Source of the DNA: Betaproteobacteria bacterium
Lineage (GTDB): Bacteria > Pseudomonadota > Gammaproteobacteria > Burkholderiales > Burkholderiaceae_C
Length of the DNA: 64,000 nucleotides
Reading direction: 5' to 3'
Assembly (NCBI GenBank): GCA_947453725.1
Contig: CANGHH010000005.1
Location: 124,001-188,000, forward strand
Shown here: positions 34,819 through 44,227 of the stretch, one piece after another
Layout: the number at the start of each line of letters is the position of its first letter
Numbering within the stretch: position 1 is the stretch's first letter
Made by a program: the position numbers and the translations under genes
Notes under the pieces: model-generated
What the model was told of the DNA's origin: nothing
Seen by the model: only the letters and a program-made list of their open reading frames with translations
Databases searched by the model: none

Positions 34819-34837
34819 CGCCTGCTGCCGGCGTGGT

Positions 34838-36607
34838 TCAGTCCAGCGGCACCACGTCGAAGGCGATGGTCAGCCGCGGCTGCGTGTCGGTGAAAGGCAG
34901 GGTGCCGTGCCACATGCAAGACGGGAACAGGACCAGCCGGCCGGTCTGGGGCCGTTCCTGCCGGCGGGCGCCGAGATCGCAGCCGGGGATATCGATGTCC
35001 GGGGTGCCGAAGGCGATCCAGCCTGCTCGTGCGTTGTCGCCCGGCGCGTCCTGCGTCATCACTGGCGGCAGCGCGACGTAGTAGCACGAGCTGATCCAGC
35101 CGTGCGCATGCACGTGGTTGGTGTGGAAGCCGCTGCTGCGCAGCCGCGACGACCAGGAATCGGTGTAGCGCCAGCGCGGGGAGCTGCGGCCGCGCAGCGG
35201 GTGGCTCTCGTCGTCGGGCAGACTTTCCAGGTGCGCGATGTAGCGGTCCACCGCCTGCGCGATCCGGACCTTGAGTTGATCGACCAGCGGGTGGCCCTGG
35301 TCGAAGATGTTGTCCATCGTCTGGCTGCCGTGGCGCAGCGTCTGGTCGACAGGCGCCTGCGCGTCGGTGTGCAAGGCCTCGAGTGCCGACGCGAGGGCCT
35401 GGTTGAAGCTGGCCATGTCAGCCCAGCCATCCGGCGGCGGTAGGTCGTAGGCCTGGACCTGCGCCGCGTAGTCATGCAGCCAGTCCACGGCGGGGTTGCC
35501 GCAGGCCCGCCAAGCCAGCCCCAGCGTGGCCCAGGCCTGCTGGTCCAGCGGGTCCAGGCGCACCGCGGTTTCCGCCACCTGCGCGGCCAGCGCGGGCTGG
35601 CCGGCCTGCAGCAGGCTGGTGGCGTGGCTGATGTGCGTGGCGGCTTGCGTGGGCGCCAGTTCCACGGCCCGCCGGTGGGCGGCCAAAGCCGCGTCGAAGC
35701 GCCGCAGCCGGCTCAAGGCCTGCCCGAGCCCGTCGACATAGCCAGCCAGCGCAGGCGCCCGCGCGGTCGCCTGTTCGAAGGCCGACGCCGCCTCCCCGTA
35801 GCGCTCGGCCCTCAGCAGCAGGCGGCCCTTGATGCCCAGCGCCACGGCCGAAGCCGGTGCAGCGGCGGTGGCGGCGTCCAGATCGGCGGTGAAGTCGGGG
35901 TCGCCCAGGCGCCAGCGCAGGCGGGCGATGTCGAACAGCGCCAGCCCGTGCTGGGCATCGCGCGCCAGAGCCGCCCGGTAGGCCCCCAGCGCTTCGTGCG
36001 ACCGGCCCAGGCTTTGCAGGCTGTTGCCGCGGTTGTAGTGGGCATCGGCGGCGTCGAGGCCCAGCGCCAGCGCCCGGTCGTGCGCGGCCAAAGCCTCGGC
36101 CGGGCGGGCCAGCCTTTGCAGCAGCACGCCGCGGTTGTGGTGCAGCGCCGCCCGGCCGGGGGCTGCGGCCAGCGCCAGTTCCAGCGTCTGCACCGCCCCA
36201 TCCAGCTGGCCCGCTTCGTCCTGCAGCAGGGCCAGCAATTGCAGCATCTGCGCGCGCAGGGTCGGCGCGACGGCGGGGCCGCGCAGTGCCTGCGCCAGGC
36301 AGCGGCCGGCCTCTTCGGCCTGCCCCAGCTGTCGCAGCAGGCGGGCGCGGTTGTACTGCGCGGCGGCGAATTCGGGCTGGATCTCGATGGCCTGCCTGAA
36401 GCAGGCCTCGGCCTCGGCGGTCAGGCCGAGCTCCTCTTTCAGGTCGCCCAGAGAGGCCCACACCGCAGCCTGCCGGGGCTGCTGTTCCAAGGCCGTGGCA
36501 AAGGCCGCCGCCGCGGCGTCGAGGCGTCCGGCCTGTCGGGCCTGCAGCCCTTCCTGCAGCAGCCTGGCCAGCGTGGGATCGGGGCTTGGGTTCTGTGGCT
36601 GCTGCAT
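34838..36607 (-). CDS. TPR protein with C-terminal 2OG-Fe(II) oxygenase-like domain
   Basis: A 589-residue protein. Residues about 10-380 are tandem tetratricopeptide repeats (for example AVWASLGDLKEELGLTAEAEACFRQAI and several like it). The C-terminal 190 residues look like the putative 2OG-Fe(II) oxygenase family often found behind TPRs: GFHTNHVHAHGWISSCYYV supplies an H-x-H-type metal site and FPSCMWHGTLPF a distal His, with an Arg in TQPRLTIAFD for the 2-oxoglutarate carboxylate. No signal peptide is seen. The substrate is unknown; hydroxylation of a protein or a small molecule is possible. Confidence 0.82.
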   Translation of the reverse strand: MQQPQNPSPDPTLARLLQEGLQARQAGRLDAAAAAFATALEQQPRQAAVWASLGDLKEELGLTAEAEACFRQAIEIQPEFAAAQYNRARLLRQLGQAEEAGRCLAQALRGPAVAPTLRAQMLQLLALLQDEAGQLDGAVQTLELALAAAPGRAALHHNRGVLLQRLARPAEALAAHDRALALGLDAADAHYNRGNSLQSLGRSHEALGAYRAALARDAQHGLALFDIARLRWRLGDPDFTADLDAATAAAPASAVALGIKGRLLLRAERYGEAASAFEQATARAPALAGYVDGLGQALSRLRRFDAALAAHRRAVELAPTQAATHISHATSLLQAGQPALAAQVAETAVRLDPLDQQAWATLGLAWRACGNPAVDWLHDYAAQVQAYDLPPPDGWADMASFNQALASALEALHTDAQAPVDQTLRHGSQTMDNIFDQGHPLVDQLKVRIAQAVDRYIAHLESLPDDESHPLRGRSSPRWRYTDSWSSRLRSSGFHTNHVHAHGWISSCYYVALPPVMTQDAPGDNARAGWIAFGTPDIDIPGCDLGARRQERPQTGRLVLFPSCMWHGTLPFTDTQPRLTIAFDVVPLD

Positions 36608-36664
36608 GGCGCGGCAGTGTAGGCCTGCGGCCTCGAACCGCCCGCTGCAAGCCGGACCAGCGCC

Positions 36665-37423
36665 TTACCGGGGTGCCAGCCGGATCGCCCCGTCCAGCCG
36701 GATCACTTCGCCGTTCAGCATCTCATTCTCGATGATGTGCTTGACCAGCCTGGCGTAATCCTGCGGTGTGCCCAGGCGGCTGGGGAAGGGCACGCTGGCA
36801 GCCAGCGCGTCCTGCACGGCCTGCGGCATGCCGAACATCATCGGCGTGCCGAAGATGCCCGGCGCGATGGTCATGTTGCGGATGCCGTTGCGCGCCAGAT
36901 CGCGGGCGATCGGCAGCGTCATGCCGACCACGCCGCCCTTGCTGGCGGCGTAGGCGGCCTGGCCCATCTGCCCGTCGTAGGCGGCCACGCTGGCGGTACT
37001 GATCAGCACGCCGCGTTCGCCGGTGGCTTCGGGCTCGTTCTTCGCCATGGCTTCGGCGCACAGCCGGATCATGTTGAAGGAGCCGATCAGGTTCACCGTG
37101 ATGGTCTTGCTGAAGACCGCCAGCGGGTGGGCGCCGTCCTTGCCGACGGTCTTGACTGCCGGCGCGATGCCGGCGCAATTGACCAGGCCCATCAGCTTGC
37201 CCAGACCCACCGCGGCAGCGACCGCCGCCTGGCCGTCGGCTTCCTGGCTGACGTCGCACCTGACGAAGACGCCGCCGATTTCGGCCGCGATGGCGGTGCC
37301 GCGTTCAGCTTGCAGATCGGCGATGACGACCTGGGCGCCGTTGGCGGCCAGCATGCGGGCCGTGCCTTCACCAAGGCCCGAAGCGCCGCCGGTGACGATG
37401 AAAACCTGGTTCGCGATGTCCAT
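36665..37423 (-). CDS. Short-chain dehydrogenase, 3-hydroxyacyl-CoA dehydrogenase type II-like
   Basis: A 252-residue SDR enzyme. The NAD-binding TGGASGLG is at about residues 11-18, NCAGIAPA follows, and the catalytic Ser/Tyr/Lys set is in [23 protein letters not shown]. The ending [15 protein letters not shown] is typical of the HSD17B10-like group that oxidises 3-hydroxyacyl-CoA, including branched-chain intermediates. Substrate assignment is by family resemblance. It is 22 bases downstream of adk on the minus strand. Confidence 0.88.
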   Translation of the reverse strand: MDIANQVFIVTGGASGLGEGTARMLAANGAQVVIADLQAERGTAIAAEIGGVFVRCDVSQEADGQAAVAAAVGLGKLMGLVNCAGIAPAVKTVGKDGAHPLAVFSKTITVNLIGSFNMIRLCAEAMAKNEPEATGERGVLISTASVAAYDGQMGQAAYAASKGGVVGMTLPIARDLARNGIRNMTIAPGIFGTPMMFGMPQAVQDALAASVPFPSRLGTPQDYARLVKHIIENEMLNGEVIRLDGAIRLAPR

Positions 37424-37445
37424 GAGGGTTTGCGCTGTTCAGGAC

Positions 37446-38123
<678 letters not shown>

Positions 38124-38198
38124 TTATAGGGCGTCGGTCGTGACCTGCTTCACGCCTGCGTCATGTCTCCAATCGAGAATATCACGCAGGTCCGTGCA

Positions 38199-38972
38199 TC
38201 AGGCTGACAGCGGGGCCGCCTCGAAGAGCGCGCGCACACGCGCCAGATCCCCGGGTGTGTCCACCCCCGGCCCGCTGGCTTGCGCGGCGACATGGACGGC
38301 GATGTGCTCGCCGTGCCACAGCACACGCAACTGTTCCAGCGCTTCGCACTGTTCGAGCGGCGCAGCCGCCAAGGTCGGGAAGCGCAGCAGGAAGCCCGCT
38401 CGGTAGCCATAGAGGCCCAGATGGCGCAGCGCGCCCGGCGCTGGCGGCAGTGTCGCCACGCCCTGCGCTTGGCCGTCGCGCCACCAGGGCAGCGGTGCGC
38501 GCGAGAACAGCAGCGCCCGCCCGGCGGCGTCCAGCACCACCTTGACGACGTTGGGATTCAGGTAATCGGCGAGGTCTTCGATCGGGTGAGCCACGGTGCT
38601 CATCACGCAGTCGCGGCGCTCGTCCAGCAGGGCGGCGCAGCGGGCGATCAGCGCCGGTGCGATCAGCGGCTCGTCGCCCTGCACATTGACCACGGCGTCG
38701 TCGCCCTGCAAGCCCAGCATCGCGCAGGCTTCGGCCAGGCGGTCGCTGCCGCTGGCGTGGTCGCTGCGCGTCAGCAGCACCTCGACGCCGTGCGCCGCGC
38801 AGGCCTGCACGATGCGCAGGTCGTCGGCCGCCACCACCACGCGGTCGGCGCCGGCCTGCCGGGCGCGCTCCGCCACGCGCACCACCATCGGCTTGCCGGC
38901 GATGTCGGCCAGCGGCTTGTTCGGCAGGCGTGTGGATGCCAGCCGGGCCGGAATCAGGACGGTGTAAGCCAC
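38199..38972 (-). CDS. kdsB: CMP-KDO synthetase
   Basis: A 257-residue cytidylyltransferase that activates 3-deoxy-manno-octulosonate for attachment to lipid A. The N-terminal [23 protein letters not shown] and NVQGDEPLI are diagnostic. It sits in the lipid A/inner-core group with lpxK and is 10 bases downstream of the Trm112-like gene on the same strand. Confidence 0.95.
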   Translation of the reverse strand: MAYTVLIPARLASTRLPNKPLADIAGKPMVVRVAERARQAGADRVVVAADDLRIVQACAAHGVEVLLTRSDHASGSDRLAEACAMLGLQGDDAVVNVQGDEPLIAPALIARCAALLDERRDCVMSTVAHPIEDLADYLNPNVVKVVLDAAGRALLFSRAPLPWWRDGQAQGVATLPPAPGALRHLGLYGYRAGFLLRFPTLAAAPLEQCEALEQLRVLWHGEHIAVHVAAQASGPGVDTPGDLARVRALFEAAPLSA

Positions 38973-38982
38973 GGCCGCGCGC

Positions 38983-39183
38983 TCAGGGCGCCGGCGCGGC
39001 GATGTCCAGCGGCTGGGCTTCGTTTTCCAGCATCACCGGAATGCCGTCGCGGATCGGAAAGGCCAGCCGGTCGGCCGGGCAGACCAACTCGGCGGCCGCC
39101 TGCTCGCTGTTGCGGCGCAGCGTCAGCGGACCTTTGCAAACGGGGCAGACGAGCAGTTCGATCAGGCGGTGGTCCAGGCTCAT
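38983..39183 (-). CDS. Trm112-family small zinc-ribbon-like protein
   Basis: A 66-residue protein beginning [20 protein letters not shown]. The CPVC pair and a later [20 protein letters not shown] are typical of the YcaR/Trm112 family found between lpxK and kdsB. In this protein the second metal site has only one Cys (VCPAD), so zinc binding may be partial or absent. The ORF track shows it as part of a long spurious ORF; ATG 39183 overlaps the lpxK stop. Its role in bacteria is not well defined. Confidence 0.88.
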   Translation of the reverse strand: MSLDHRLIELLVCPVCKGPLTLRRNSEQAAAELVCPADRLAFPIRDGIPVMLENEAQPLDIAAPAP

Positions 39184-40247
39184 GGCAGGGGTGTCTTGGG
39201 TTGCGGCGCAGGAAGCAGGGTCAGCAGATCGTCCGCCAGACCCGGGGTCAACTGGAAGTCTAGCGGCAGCACCCAGACCCGGGTGCCCTTCAGCGCCGCC
39301 GTGTCGATCTTGACGGCGTCCTTTTCGGTGGTCAACACATCGGGCGTAGCGGCCGGCCAGGGGAGGGTCGCGTAAGCATGGTGGTCGGGCAGGGCCAGGG
39401 TGTCGACCGTCAGGCCGGCGGCGACCAGCATGCCGAAGAACTGCTGCGGCGCGGCCAGACCGGCCACGGCCAGCAAGGGCCGGCCACGCAGCGCCGGCAA
39501 TTCGACCGCGGCGCTGGCGTCGCGGCGCAGCCAGGCTTCCAGCGGCCAGGCTTGGCCGAGCGTGCGCTGCCCGACCGCACCGGGCAGAGGCGTGCTGACC
39601 CGCCGCCCGGTGTAGAGCACGCGTTGTTGCGGGCCGATCGCGGCGGGCAGCGGCTCGCGCAGCGGCCCGGCGGGCAGCAGCCGCGCGTTGCCGACACCGC
39701 GGTCGTCGAAGACCAGCAGTTCGGCGTCGCGCCGCAGGCGGCGGTGCTGCAGGCCGTCGTCGGACAGCAGCAGGTCGACCTCGGGGTGGGCTGCGCACAG
39801 CGCCCTCGCGGCGGCGTTGCGGTCGCTACCGACCCAGACCGGCACGCCGGTGCGCCGCTGGATCAGCAAGGGTTCGTCGCCGACGGCCGCTGCGGGGTCG
39901 CCGGGCTCCACTGCGCGGGCGCCACCGGGCTGGCGGCCGTGGCCGCGCGAGATCACGCCCGGCCGGCGCCCGGCGGCTTGAAAGGCCTGCACCAGCGCGA
40001 TCACGGCAGGCGTCTTGCCCGCCCCGCCGACCACCAGGTTACCGACCACCAGCAAGGGCACGGGCAGCCCCGGCCCGGCCGGCGGCTGGGCCTGCCGGCG
40101 GGCCCTTGCGGCCAGTCCGCCGTAGACCAGCGACAGGGGCCCCAGCAGGCGCACCAGCAGGCTGGGCCGGGGCTGCCACCAGTGGCGCTGCAGCAGGGCC
40201 TCGACACGGGCCGCCCAGCTTGGGCGGGCGGACTCGCGGGCGGTCAA
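39180..40247 (-). CDS. lpxK: Tetraacyldisaccharide 4'-kinase LpxK
   Basis: A 355-residue membrane-associated kinase that adds the 4'-phosphate to lipid A. The P-loop segment [14 protein letters not shown] at about residues 66-79 and [22 protein letters not shown] are family marks; an N-terminal hydrophobic segment anchors it. The start is TTG, overlapping the exbD stop (TTGA), with no better in-frame start near. The stop overlaps the next gene's ATG. Confidence 0.93.
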   Translation of the reverse strand: MTARESARPSWAARVEALLQRHWWQPRPSLLVRLLGPLSLVYGGLAARARRQAQPPAGPGLPVPLLVVGNLVVGGAGKTPAVIALVQAFQAAGRRPGVISRGHGRQPGGARAVEPGDPAAAVGDEPLLIQRRTGVPVWVGSDRNAAARALCAAHPEVDLLLSDDGLQHRRLRRDAELLVFDDRGVGNARLLPAGPLREPLPAAIGPQQRVLYTGRRVSTPLPGAVGQRTLGQAWPLEAWLRRDASAAVELPALRGRPLLAVAGLAAPQQFFGMLVAAGLTVDTLALPDHHAYATLPWPAATPDVLTTEKDAVKIDTAALKGTRVWVLPLDFQLTPGLADDLLTLLPAPQPKTPLP

Positions 40248-40678
40248 CGGCCGGCGTTGCCGGCGGCCGGGGCCGCCTGGGCAGCGAAGGTCAGGCGCGA
40301 CAGGCCCGCGCGGCGCGCGGCGTCCATCACATTGACCACCGCCTGGTGCGCGGTCAACGCGTCGGCGGAGATGATCACCACGGTCTCGCTGCGGCCGCCT
40401 GCAGCCGACGCCAGCGCGCTGGTCAGCAGCTCAACGCTGCGGCCGTCGATCGGCTGCCGGTTGACCGCGTAGCGGCCGTCGGCCGCCACCGCGACCACGA
40501 TTTCGCCCGGCCGTTCGCGCAGCTGTTCGGCTTCCGCCGCCGGCAGGTTGATCTGCAGTTCGGTGAACTTCGAGTAGGTGGTGGACAACATCAGGAAGAT
40601 GAGCACCACCAGCAGCACGTCGATGAACGGAATCAGGTTGATCTCCGGTTCGTCGATGCGGCGACGGCTGAACTTCAT
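40244..40678 (-). CDS. exbD: ExbD/TolR-family biopolymer transport protein
   Basis: A 144-residue protein with a short cytosolic N-terminus, one membrane span at about residues 14-34 (NLIPFIDVLLVVLIFLMLSTTY, with the proton-path Asp in FIDVLL) and a periplasmic domain. It works with the ExbB-like protein encoded just upstream as an ion-driven motor. In Burkholderiales this pair lies next to lpxK, which hints at a role in envelope energisation, but the client is not shown here. The stop codon of exbB overlaps its ATG. Confidence 0.92.
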   Translation of the reverse strand: MKFSRRRIDEPEINLIPFIDVLLVVLIFLMLSTTYSKFTELQINLPAAEAEQLRERPGEIVVAVAADGRYAVNRQPIDGRSVELLTSALASAAGGRSETVVIISADALTAHQAVVNVMDAARRAGLSRLTFAAQAAPAAGNAGR

Positions 40679-41301
40679 GATTTCACGGAGAAGCGCATCA
40701 GGTGCGGCACCATGCGCTCGGCAGCCAGTTCCAGCGTCAGCTGGAGATCATCGACCCGGCCGCGGAAGTAGCGGTAGAACATCAGCGTGGGGACGGCGAT
40801 CATCAGGCCCAGCGCGGTGTTGTAGAGCGCCACCGAGATGCCGTGCGCCAGCAACTGCGGGTTGCTGCCGCCGCCGGGCGCCTGCGAGCCGAAGATCTCG
40901 ATCATGCCGACCACGGTGCCAAACAGGCCCAGCAGCGGCGCTGCCGACGCGATGGTGCCCAGCGCGTTGAGGTAGCGCTCCAGGCCATGCAGGGCCTGCC
41001 TGCCGGCGTTCTCGAAAGACTGCCGCAGGGCCGTTTCCGAGATGCGTGGTTCGGCGATGACGCTTTGCAAGCCGGCGGCCAGCACGCTGCCGAGCACCGA
41101 ACTGTCGGCCAGCTTGCCGACCACATCGCCAGCCGGCAGGCTGGTGCGGGTGACCGCCATCACCTCGTCGAGCAGTTTCGCTGGGGCGACGACCGCAGCG
41201 CGCAACTGGTAGAGCCGCTCGATGACCAGCGCCAGCGCGACGACGGAGCACAAGAGCAGCGGCCAGATCGGCCAACCGGCCGCTTGTATGATGGAAAGCA
41301 A
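40675..41301 (-). CDS. exbB: ExbB/TolQ/MotA-family proton channel protein
   Basis: A membrane protein (208 residues from this start) with three hydrophobic spans: about 9-27 (WPIWPLLLCSVVALALVIE), and two later (ASAAPLLGLFGTVVGMIEIFG and VALYNTALGLMIAVPTLMFYRYF). These are the pore helices of the ExbB/TolQ family. The ORF is open to 41475. An ATG at 41352 lies in a -10-like CATAATG, so it is probably upstream of the mRNA start; the TTG at 41301 gives the family-typical beginning LSIIQAAGW. The start is inferred. Confidence 0.9.
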   Translation of the reverse strand: MLSIIQAAGWPIWPLLLCSVVALALVIERLYQLRAAVVAPAKLLDEVMAVTRTSLPAGDVVGKLADSSVLGSVLAAGLQSVIAEPRISETALRQSFENAGRQALHGLERYLNALGTIASAAPLLGLFGTVVGMIEIFGSQAPGGGSNPQLLAHGISVALYNTALGLMIAVPTLMFYRYFRGRVDDLQLTLELAAERMVPHLMRFSVKS

Positions 41302-41640
41302 GGGTGACTCGTGCTGCGGGTTGCTCGGCGGACTGCCTGGATGGGACCGCATTATGGCCGATGGCCCCCCCTGATTCCGGGATGTCGGTGCACCCCGGAC
41401 CTGCACGCCGCAGCGCGGCCCTTCCATGTGGATAACTATGTGGAAAAGAGGCCGGGTCGCCGCGCCAGAAACCACCTTTCCACCGACCCGTTCCGGGCGC
41501 CCGAATATTGAGCAGCTATTTGTTCATGAAAATCAAGTACTTGCGAAGAGATTGCAGCCAGTTCACGGGTCGGGTCCCGGGCCGGGCCAGGACGCTGACG
41601 GCTGTGGAGTTCCCGCCCCCCGCCGAGCCGGGCCGGCCCC
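41302..41640 (+). other. Intergenic region between divergent exbB and xseA
   Basis: 339 bases without a convincing gene. It holds a -10-like element for exbB on the minus strand (CATAAT, complement of 41351-41356), a pair of DnaA-box-like sites (41427-41447) and an AT-rich patch (about 41505-41560, ATATTGAGCAGCTATTTG and following). The short ORFs predicted here are shadows. Confidence 0.7.
41427..41447. promoter_or_regulatory. Pair of DnaA-box-like sites
   Basis: TGTGGATAA at 41427-41435 is the exact complement of the DnaA consensus TTATCCACA. TGTGGAAAA at 41439-41447 differs at one position and lies in the same orientation, 12 bases later. Two boxes in phase with a helical turn could bind DnaA. 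I see no AT-rich unwinding region with 13-mers, so this is not called an origin. Confidence 0.5.
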
Positions 41641-42945
41641 GTGCCTGAGCCCGTTTCGCCCTTGCCGGCGCGCCAGAGCTGGGGCGTGGCCTCGCTGCTG
41701 CAGGCCACCAGCGACGCGCTGGGGGCACGCTTCGGCGCGCTCAGCGTGCGTGGCGAGTTGTCGGGCTTTTCGCGCGCCGCCAGTGGCCACTGCTACTTCA
41801 CGCTGAAAGATGCCGACGGCGCGCCGGCCCTGCTGCGTTGCGCGATGTTCCGCCGTGCCGCGACGCTGGTCGATTTCGCGCCAGCCGATGGTCAGCAGGT
41901 CGAACTGCGCGGCCGCCTGGGCATCTACGAATCGCGCGGCGAATTGCAGATGGTCGTGGAGTCGCTGCAGCGCCTGGGCGCCGGCACGCTGTACGAGGAA
42001 TTTCTCCGCCGGCGCGCGCGGCTGGAGGCGCTGGGCCTGTTCGACCCGGCGCGCAAGCGGCCGCTGCCGGCTTTTCCGGCGTCGCTGGGGGTGGTCACCT
42101 CGCTGGCCGCGGCTGCGCTGCGCGACGTGCTGACCACGCTGCGGCGGCGCGCGCCGCACATCCGGGTGGTGATCTACCCCGCGCCCGTCCAAGGCGTCGA
42201 AGCGCCCGCTGCGCTGGTCGAAGCCCTGCGGGTGGCCGGCGAGCGCCGCGAGGTCGAAGCCTTGCTGCTGGTGCGCGGCGGCGGTTCGCTGGAAGACCTG
42301 TGGGCCTTCAACGACGAGCGCGTCGTGCGCGCCGTCGCGGCCAGCAGCCTGCCCTTGATCTGCGGCGTGGGCCATGAAACCGACGTCACGCTGTGCGACC
42401 TGGCCGCCGACCTGCGGGCGCCCACACCCACGGCGGCGGCCGAACTGGCGGCACCGGCGCGCGACGAGCTGGACGCCGCCTTGGCGGCCCGTCAGGCCGC
42501 GCTGCAGCGGCTGCTGGAGCGCACGCTGCAAAACCGTGCCCAGCGTCTGGACACGCTGGCCTTGCGCCTGGGCCAGCCGGCGCGCGCGCTGCTCGGCCAG
42601 AACGACCAGCTGCGCGCGCTGTCACGCCGCATGCAGCGCGCGGTGCAAACCCGCACGGCACGCGCCCACGACGACCTGCCGCGCCTGGCCGCCCGCTGGC
42701 AGCGCGCCGCCGCCGTTCGGCTGCAAGGGCTGCAGCAGCGGCTGGACGCCGCTGCGGGCCGCCTGCAGGCCCACGACCCGCGGCGCGTGCTCCAGCGCGG
42801 CTACGCCTGGGTGGAATCGGCCGACGGCCGGCCGGTGATCTCGGCGCTGGCCCTGCAAGCCGGGCAAGCCGTGCGCGCGGTCTGGGCCGACGGCCGCGCG
42901 GCGGCGGTCATCACGGCGGTGGAGCCCCTGCCGCCGGCATCGTGA
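41641..42945 (+). CDS. xseA: Exodeoxyribonuclease VII large subunit
   Basis: A 434-residue subunit of ExoVII, which degrades single-stranded DNA. An N-terminal OB fold ([24 protein letters not shown]) is followed by the catalytic region with [44 protein letters not shown] and [28 protein letters not shown], then a long coiled-coil and a short C-terminal [13 protein letters not shown]. The start is a GTG. The small subunit xseB is not next to it here. Confidence 0.95.
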   Translation: MPEPVSPLPARQSWGVASLLQATSDALGARFGALSVRGELSGFSRAASGHCYFTLKDADGAPALLRCAMFRRAATLVDFAPADGQQVELRGRLGIYESRGELQMVVESLQRLGAGTLYEEFLRRRARLEALGLFDPARKRPLPAFPASLGVVTSLAAAALRDVLTTLRRRAPHIRVVIYPAPVQGVEAPAALVEALRVAGERREVEALLLVRGGGSLEDLWAFNDERVVRAVAASSLPLICGVGHETDVTLCDLAADLRAPTPTAAAELAAPARDELDAALAARQAALQRLLERTLQNRAQRLDTLALRLGQPARALLGQNDQLRALSRRMQRAVQTRTARAHDDLPRLAARWQRAAAVRLQGLQQRLDAAAGRLQAHDPRRVLQRGYAWVESADGRPVISALALQAGQAVRAVWADGRAAAVITAVEPLPPAS

Positions 42946-43021
42946 AGCGGCCTGCCTACAATCTGCGCGCACCTTGACCACGCCCCCGATTTCGCTCCAA
43001 ACACCAACGAGGATCTGCACC

Positions 43022-43606
43022 ATGGAACACACCCTGCCTGCCCTGCCTTATGCCATCGACGCCCTGGCGCCGCACTACAGCCGCGAGACGCTGGAGTACC
43101 ACCACGGCAAGCACCACAACGCCTACGTCGTGAACCTGAACAATCTCCAGAAGGGCACCGAGTTCGAAGCCCTGGGCCTGGAAGAGATCGTCAAGAAGGC
43201 CGGCCCTGGTGGCATCTACAACAACGCCGCGCAGATCTGGAACCACACCTTCTTCTGGCACTGCATGAAGCCCGAAGGCGGCGGTGAGCCCAGCGGCGCG
43301 CTGGCTGCGGCCATCAACGCCAAGTGGGGCAGCTTCGCGGCCTTCAAGGAAGCCTTCGTCAAGTCGGCGGTGGGCAACTTCGGTTCGGGCTGGACCTGGC
43401 TGGTGAAGAAGCCCGATGGCAGCGTCGACATCGTCAACATGGGCGCCGCCGGCACCCCGCTGACGACCGCCGACAAGGCCCTGCTGACCGTGGACGTGTG
43501 GGAACACGCCTACTACATCGACTACCGCAACCTGCGCCCGAAGTTCGTCGAGACCTACCTCGACAAGCTGGTGAACTGGTCGTTCGTCGAAGCCAACTTC
43601 GCCTAA
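43022..43606 (+). CDS. sodB: Iron superoxide dismutase
   Basis: A 194-residue Fe/Mn-type superoxide dismutase. Metal ligands are seen in [20 protein letters not shown] and [13 protein letters not shown]; the Gln in NNAAQIWNH and the overall pattern favour the iron type. The ATG follows ACGAGGA. A TACAAT at 42957-42962 is a possible -10. It removes superoxide in the cytosol and suits a locus whose neighbours handle oxygen respiration. Confidence 0.95.
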   Translation: MEHTLPALPYAIDALAPHYSRETLEYHHGKHHNAYVVNLNNLQKGTEFEALGLEEIVKKAGPGGIYNNAAQIWNHTFFWHCMKPEGGGEPSGALAAAINAKWGSFAAFKEAFVKSAVGNFGSGWTWLVKKPDGSVDIVNMGAAGTPLTTADKALLTVDVWEHAYYIDYRNLRPKFVETYLDKLVNWSFVEANFA

Positions 43607-43630
43607 AGCGAGAGCCTCACACCAAGCTTC

Positions 43631-43710
43631 CCGCCGCGGAACCGGCTTCGCCGGGCCGCTGGCGGACGGCCCCCTCGGGGGGTAGCGAGCGCCAGCGAGC
43701 CTGGGGGCTC
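43631..43710. repeat. REP-like palindromic intergenic element
   Basis: The segment carries GGCCCCCTCGGGGGG followed by AGCGAGCGCCAGCGAGC and TGGGGGCTC, a pattern I know as a recurrent intergenic element of Comamonadaceae-like genomes. It can fold into GC-rich hairpins, and it fills the gap between the convergent sodB and DUF192 gene, where it may also act as a bidirectional terminator. Only one copy is in the window, so the repeat call rests on recollection. Confidence 0.55.
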
Positions 43711-43712
43711 CA

Positions 43713-44174
43713 TTACTTGAACGGTCCGCCGCGCAATTTCAGTCCCGCTTTGAAACCTCGCTTGGCGAACCAGCCGAGCGGCACTTCCAGCGCGTAGCGC
43801 ACTGGCTTGGCCGAGCAGTGCGACTCGTCGGAGCGCGGCGCCATGTCGGCGATGTTGACGACGGTGCCGTCCTCGGCCACGAAGGCGATGCTCAGCGGGA
43901 TCAGCGTGTTGCGCATCCAGAAGCAGCGCACGCCCGCGTCTTCATTGACGAAGAGCATGCCGTCGTTGGCGCCCATGCCACGGCGGAACATCATGCCGGT
44001 GGCCTGCTGCTCCGGCGTCACCGCCAATTCGGCGTGGATGACGTGCATGCCGGCGGTCAACTCGGCCAGCGGCAACCGGGCCTGGGGCCCGTCCTGGGCG
44101 GCGGCCGGCAAGGACCAGGCTGCGAGGGCCAGCAGCCAGGCGGTGGGGAAGGGCGGTGGTTTGATGCTTGTCAT
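43713..44174 (-). CDS. DUF192 exported protein
   Basis: A 153-residue protein with a signal peptide ending near AAAQ (about residue 27) and a DUF192 domain with the typical ATGMMFRRGMGANDGMLFV, FWMRNTLIPLSIAFV and AKPVRYALEVP segments. The function of the family is not established. It is divergent from ccoI, with 53 bases between the two starts. Confidence 0.87.
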   Translation of the reverse strand: MTSIKPPPFPTAWLLALAAWSLPAAAQDGPQARLPLAELTAGMHVIHAELAVTPEQQATGMMFRRGMGANDGMLFVNEDAGVRCFWMRNTLIPLSIAFVAEDGTVVNIADMAPRSDESHCSAKPVRYALEVPLGWFAKRGFKAGLKLRGGPFK

Positions 44175-44227
44175 GGGCCGTCGGTGTGTTTGCGCGTAGA
44201 TTAACCCGACTCCGCCCGCCCCGACCC

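Noticed and set aside
41401-41560. Possible replication origin around the DnaA-like boxes
   Set aside because: Only two boxes, no 13-mer repeats, no dnaA, dnaN or parAB nearby.
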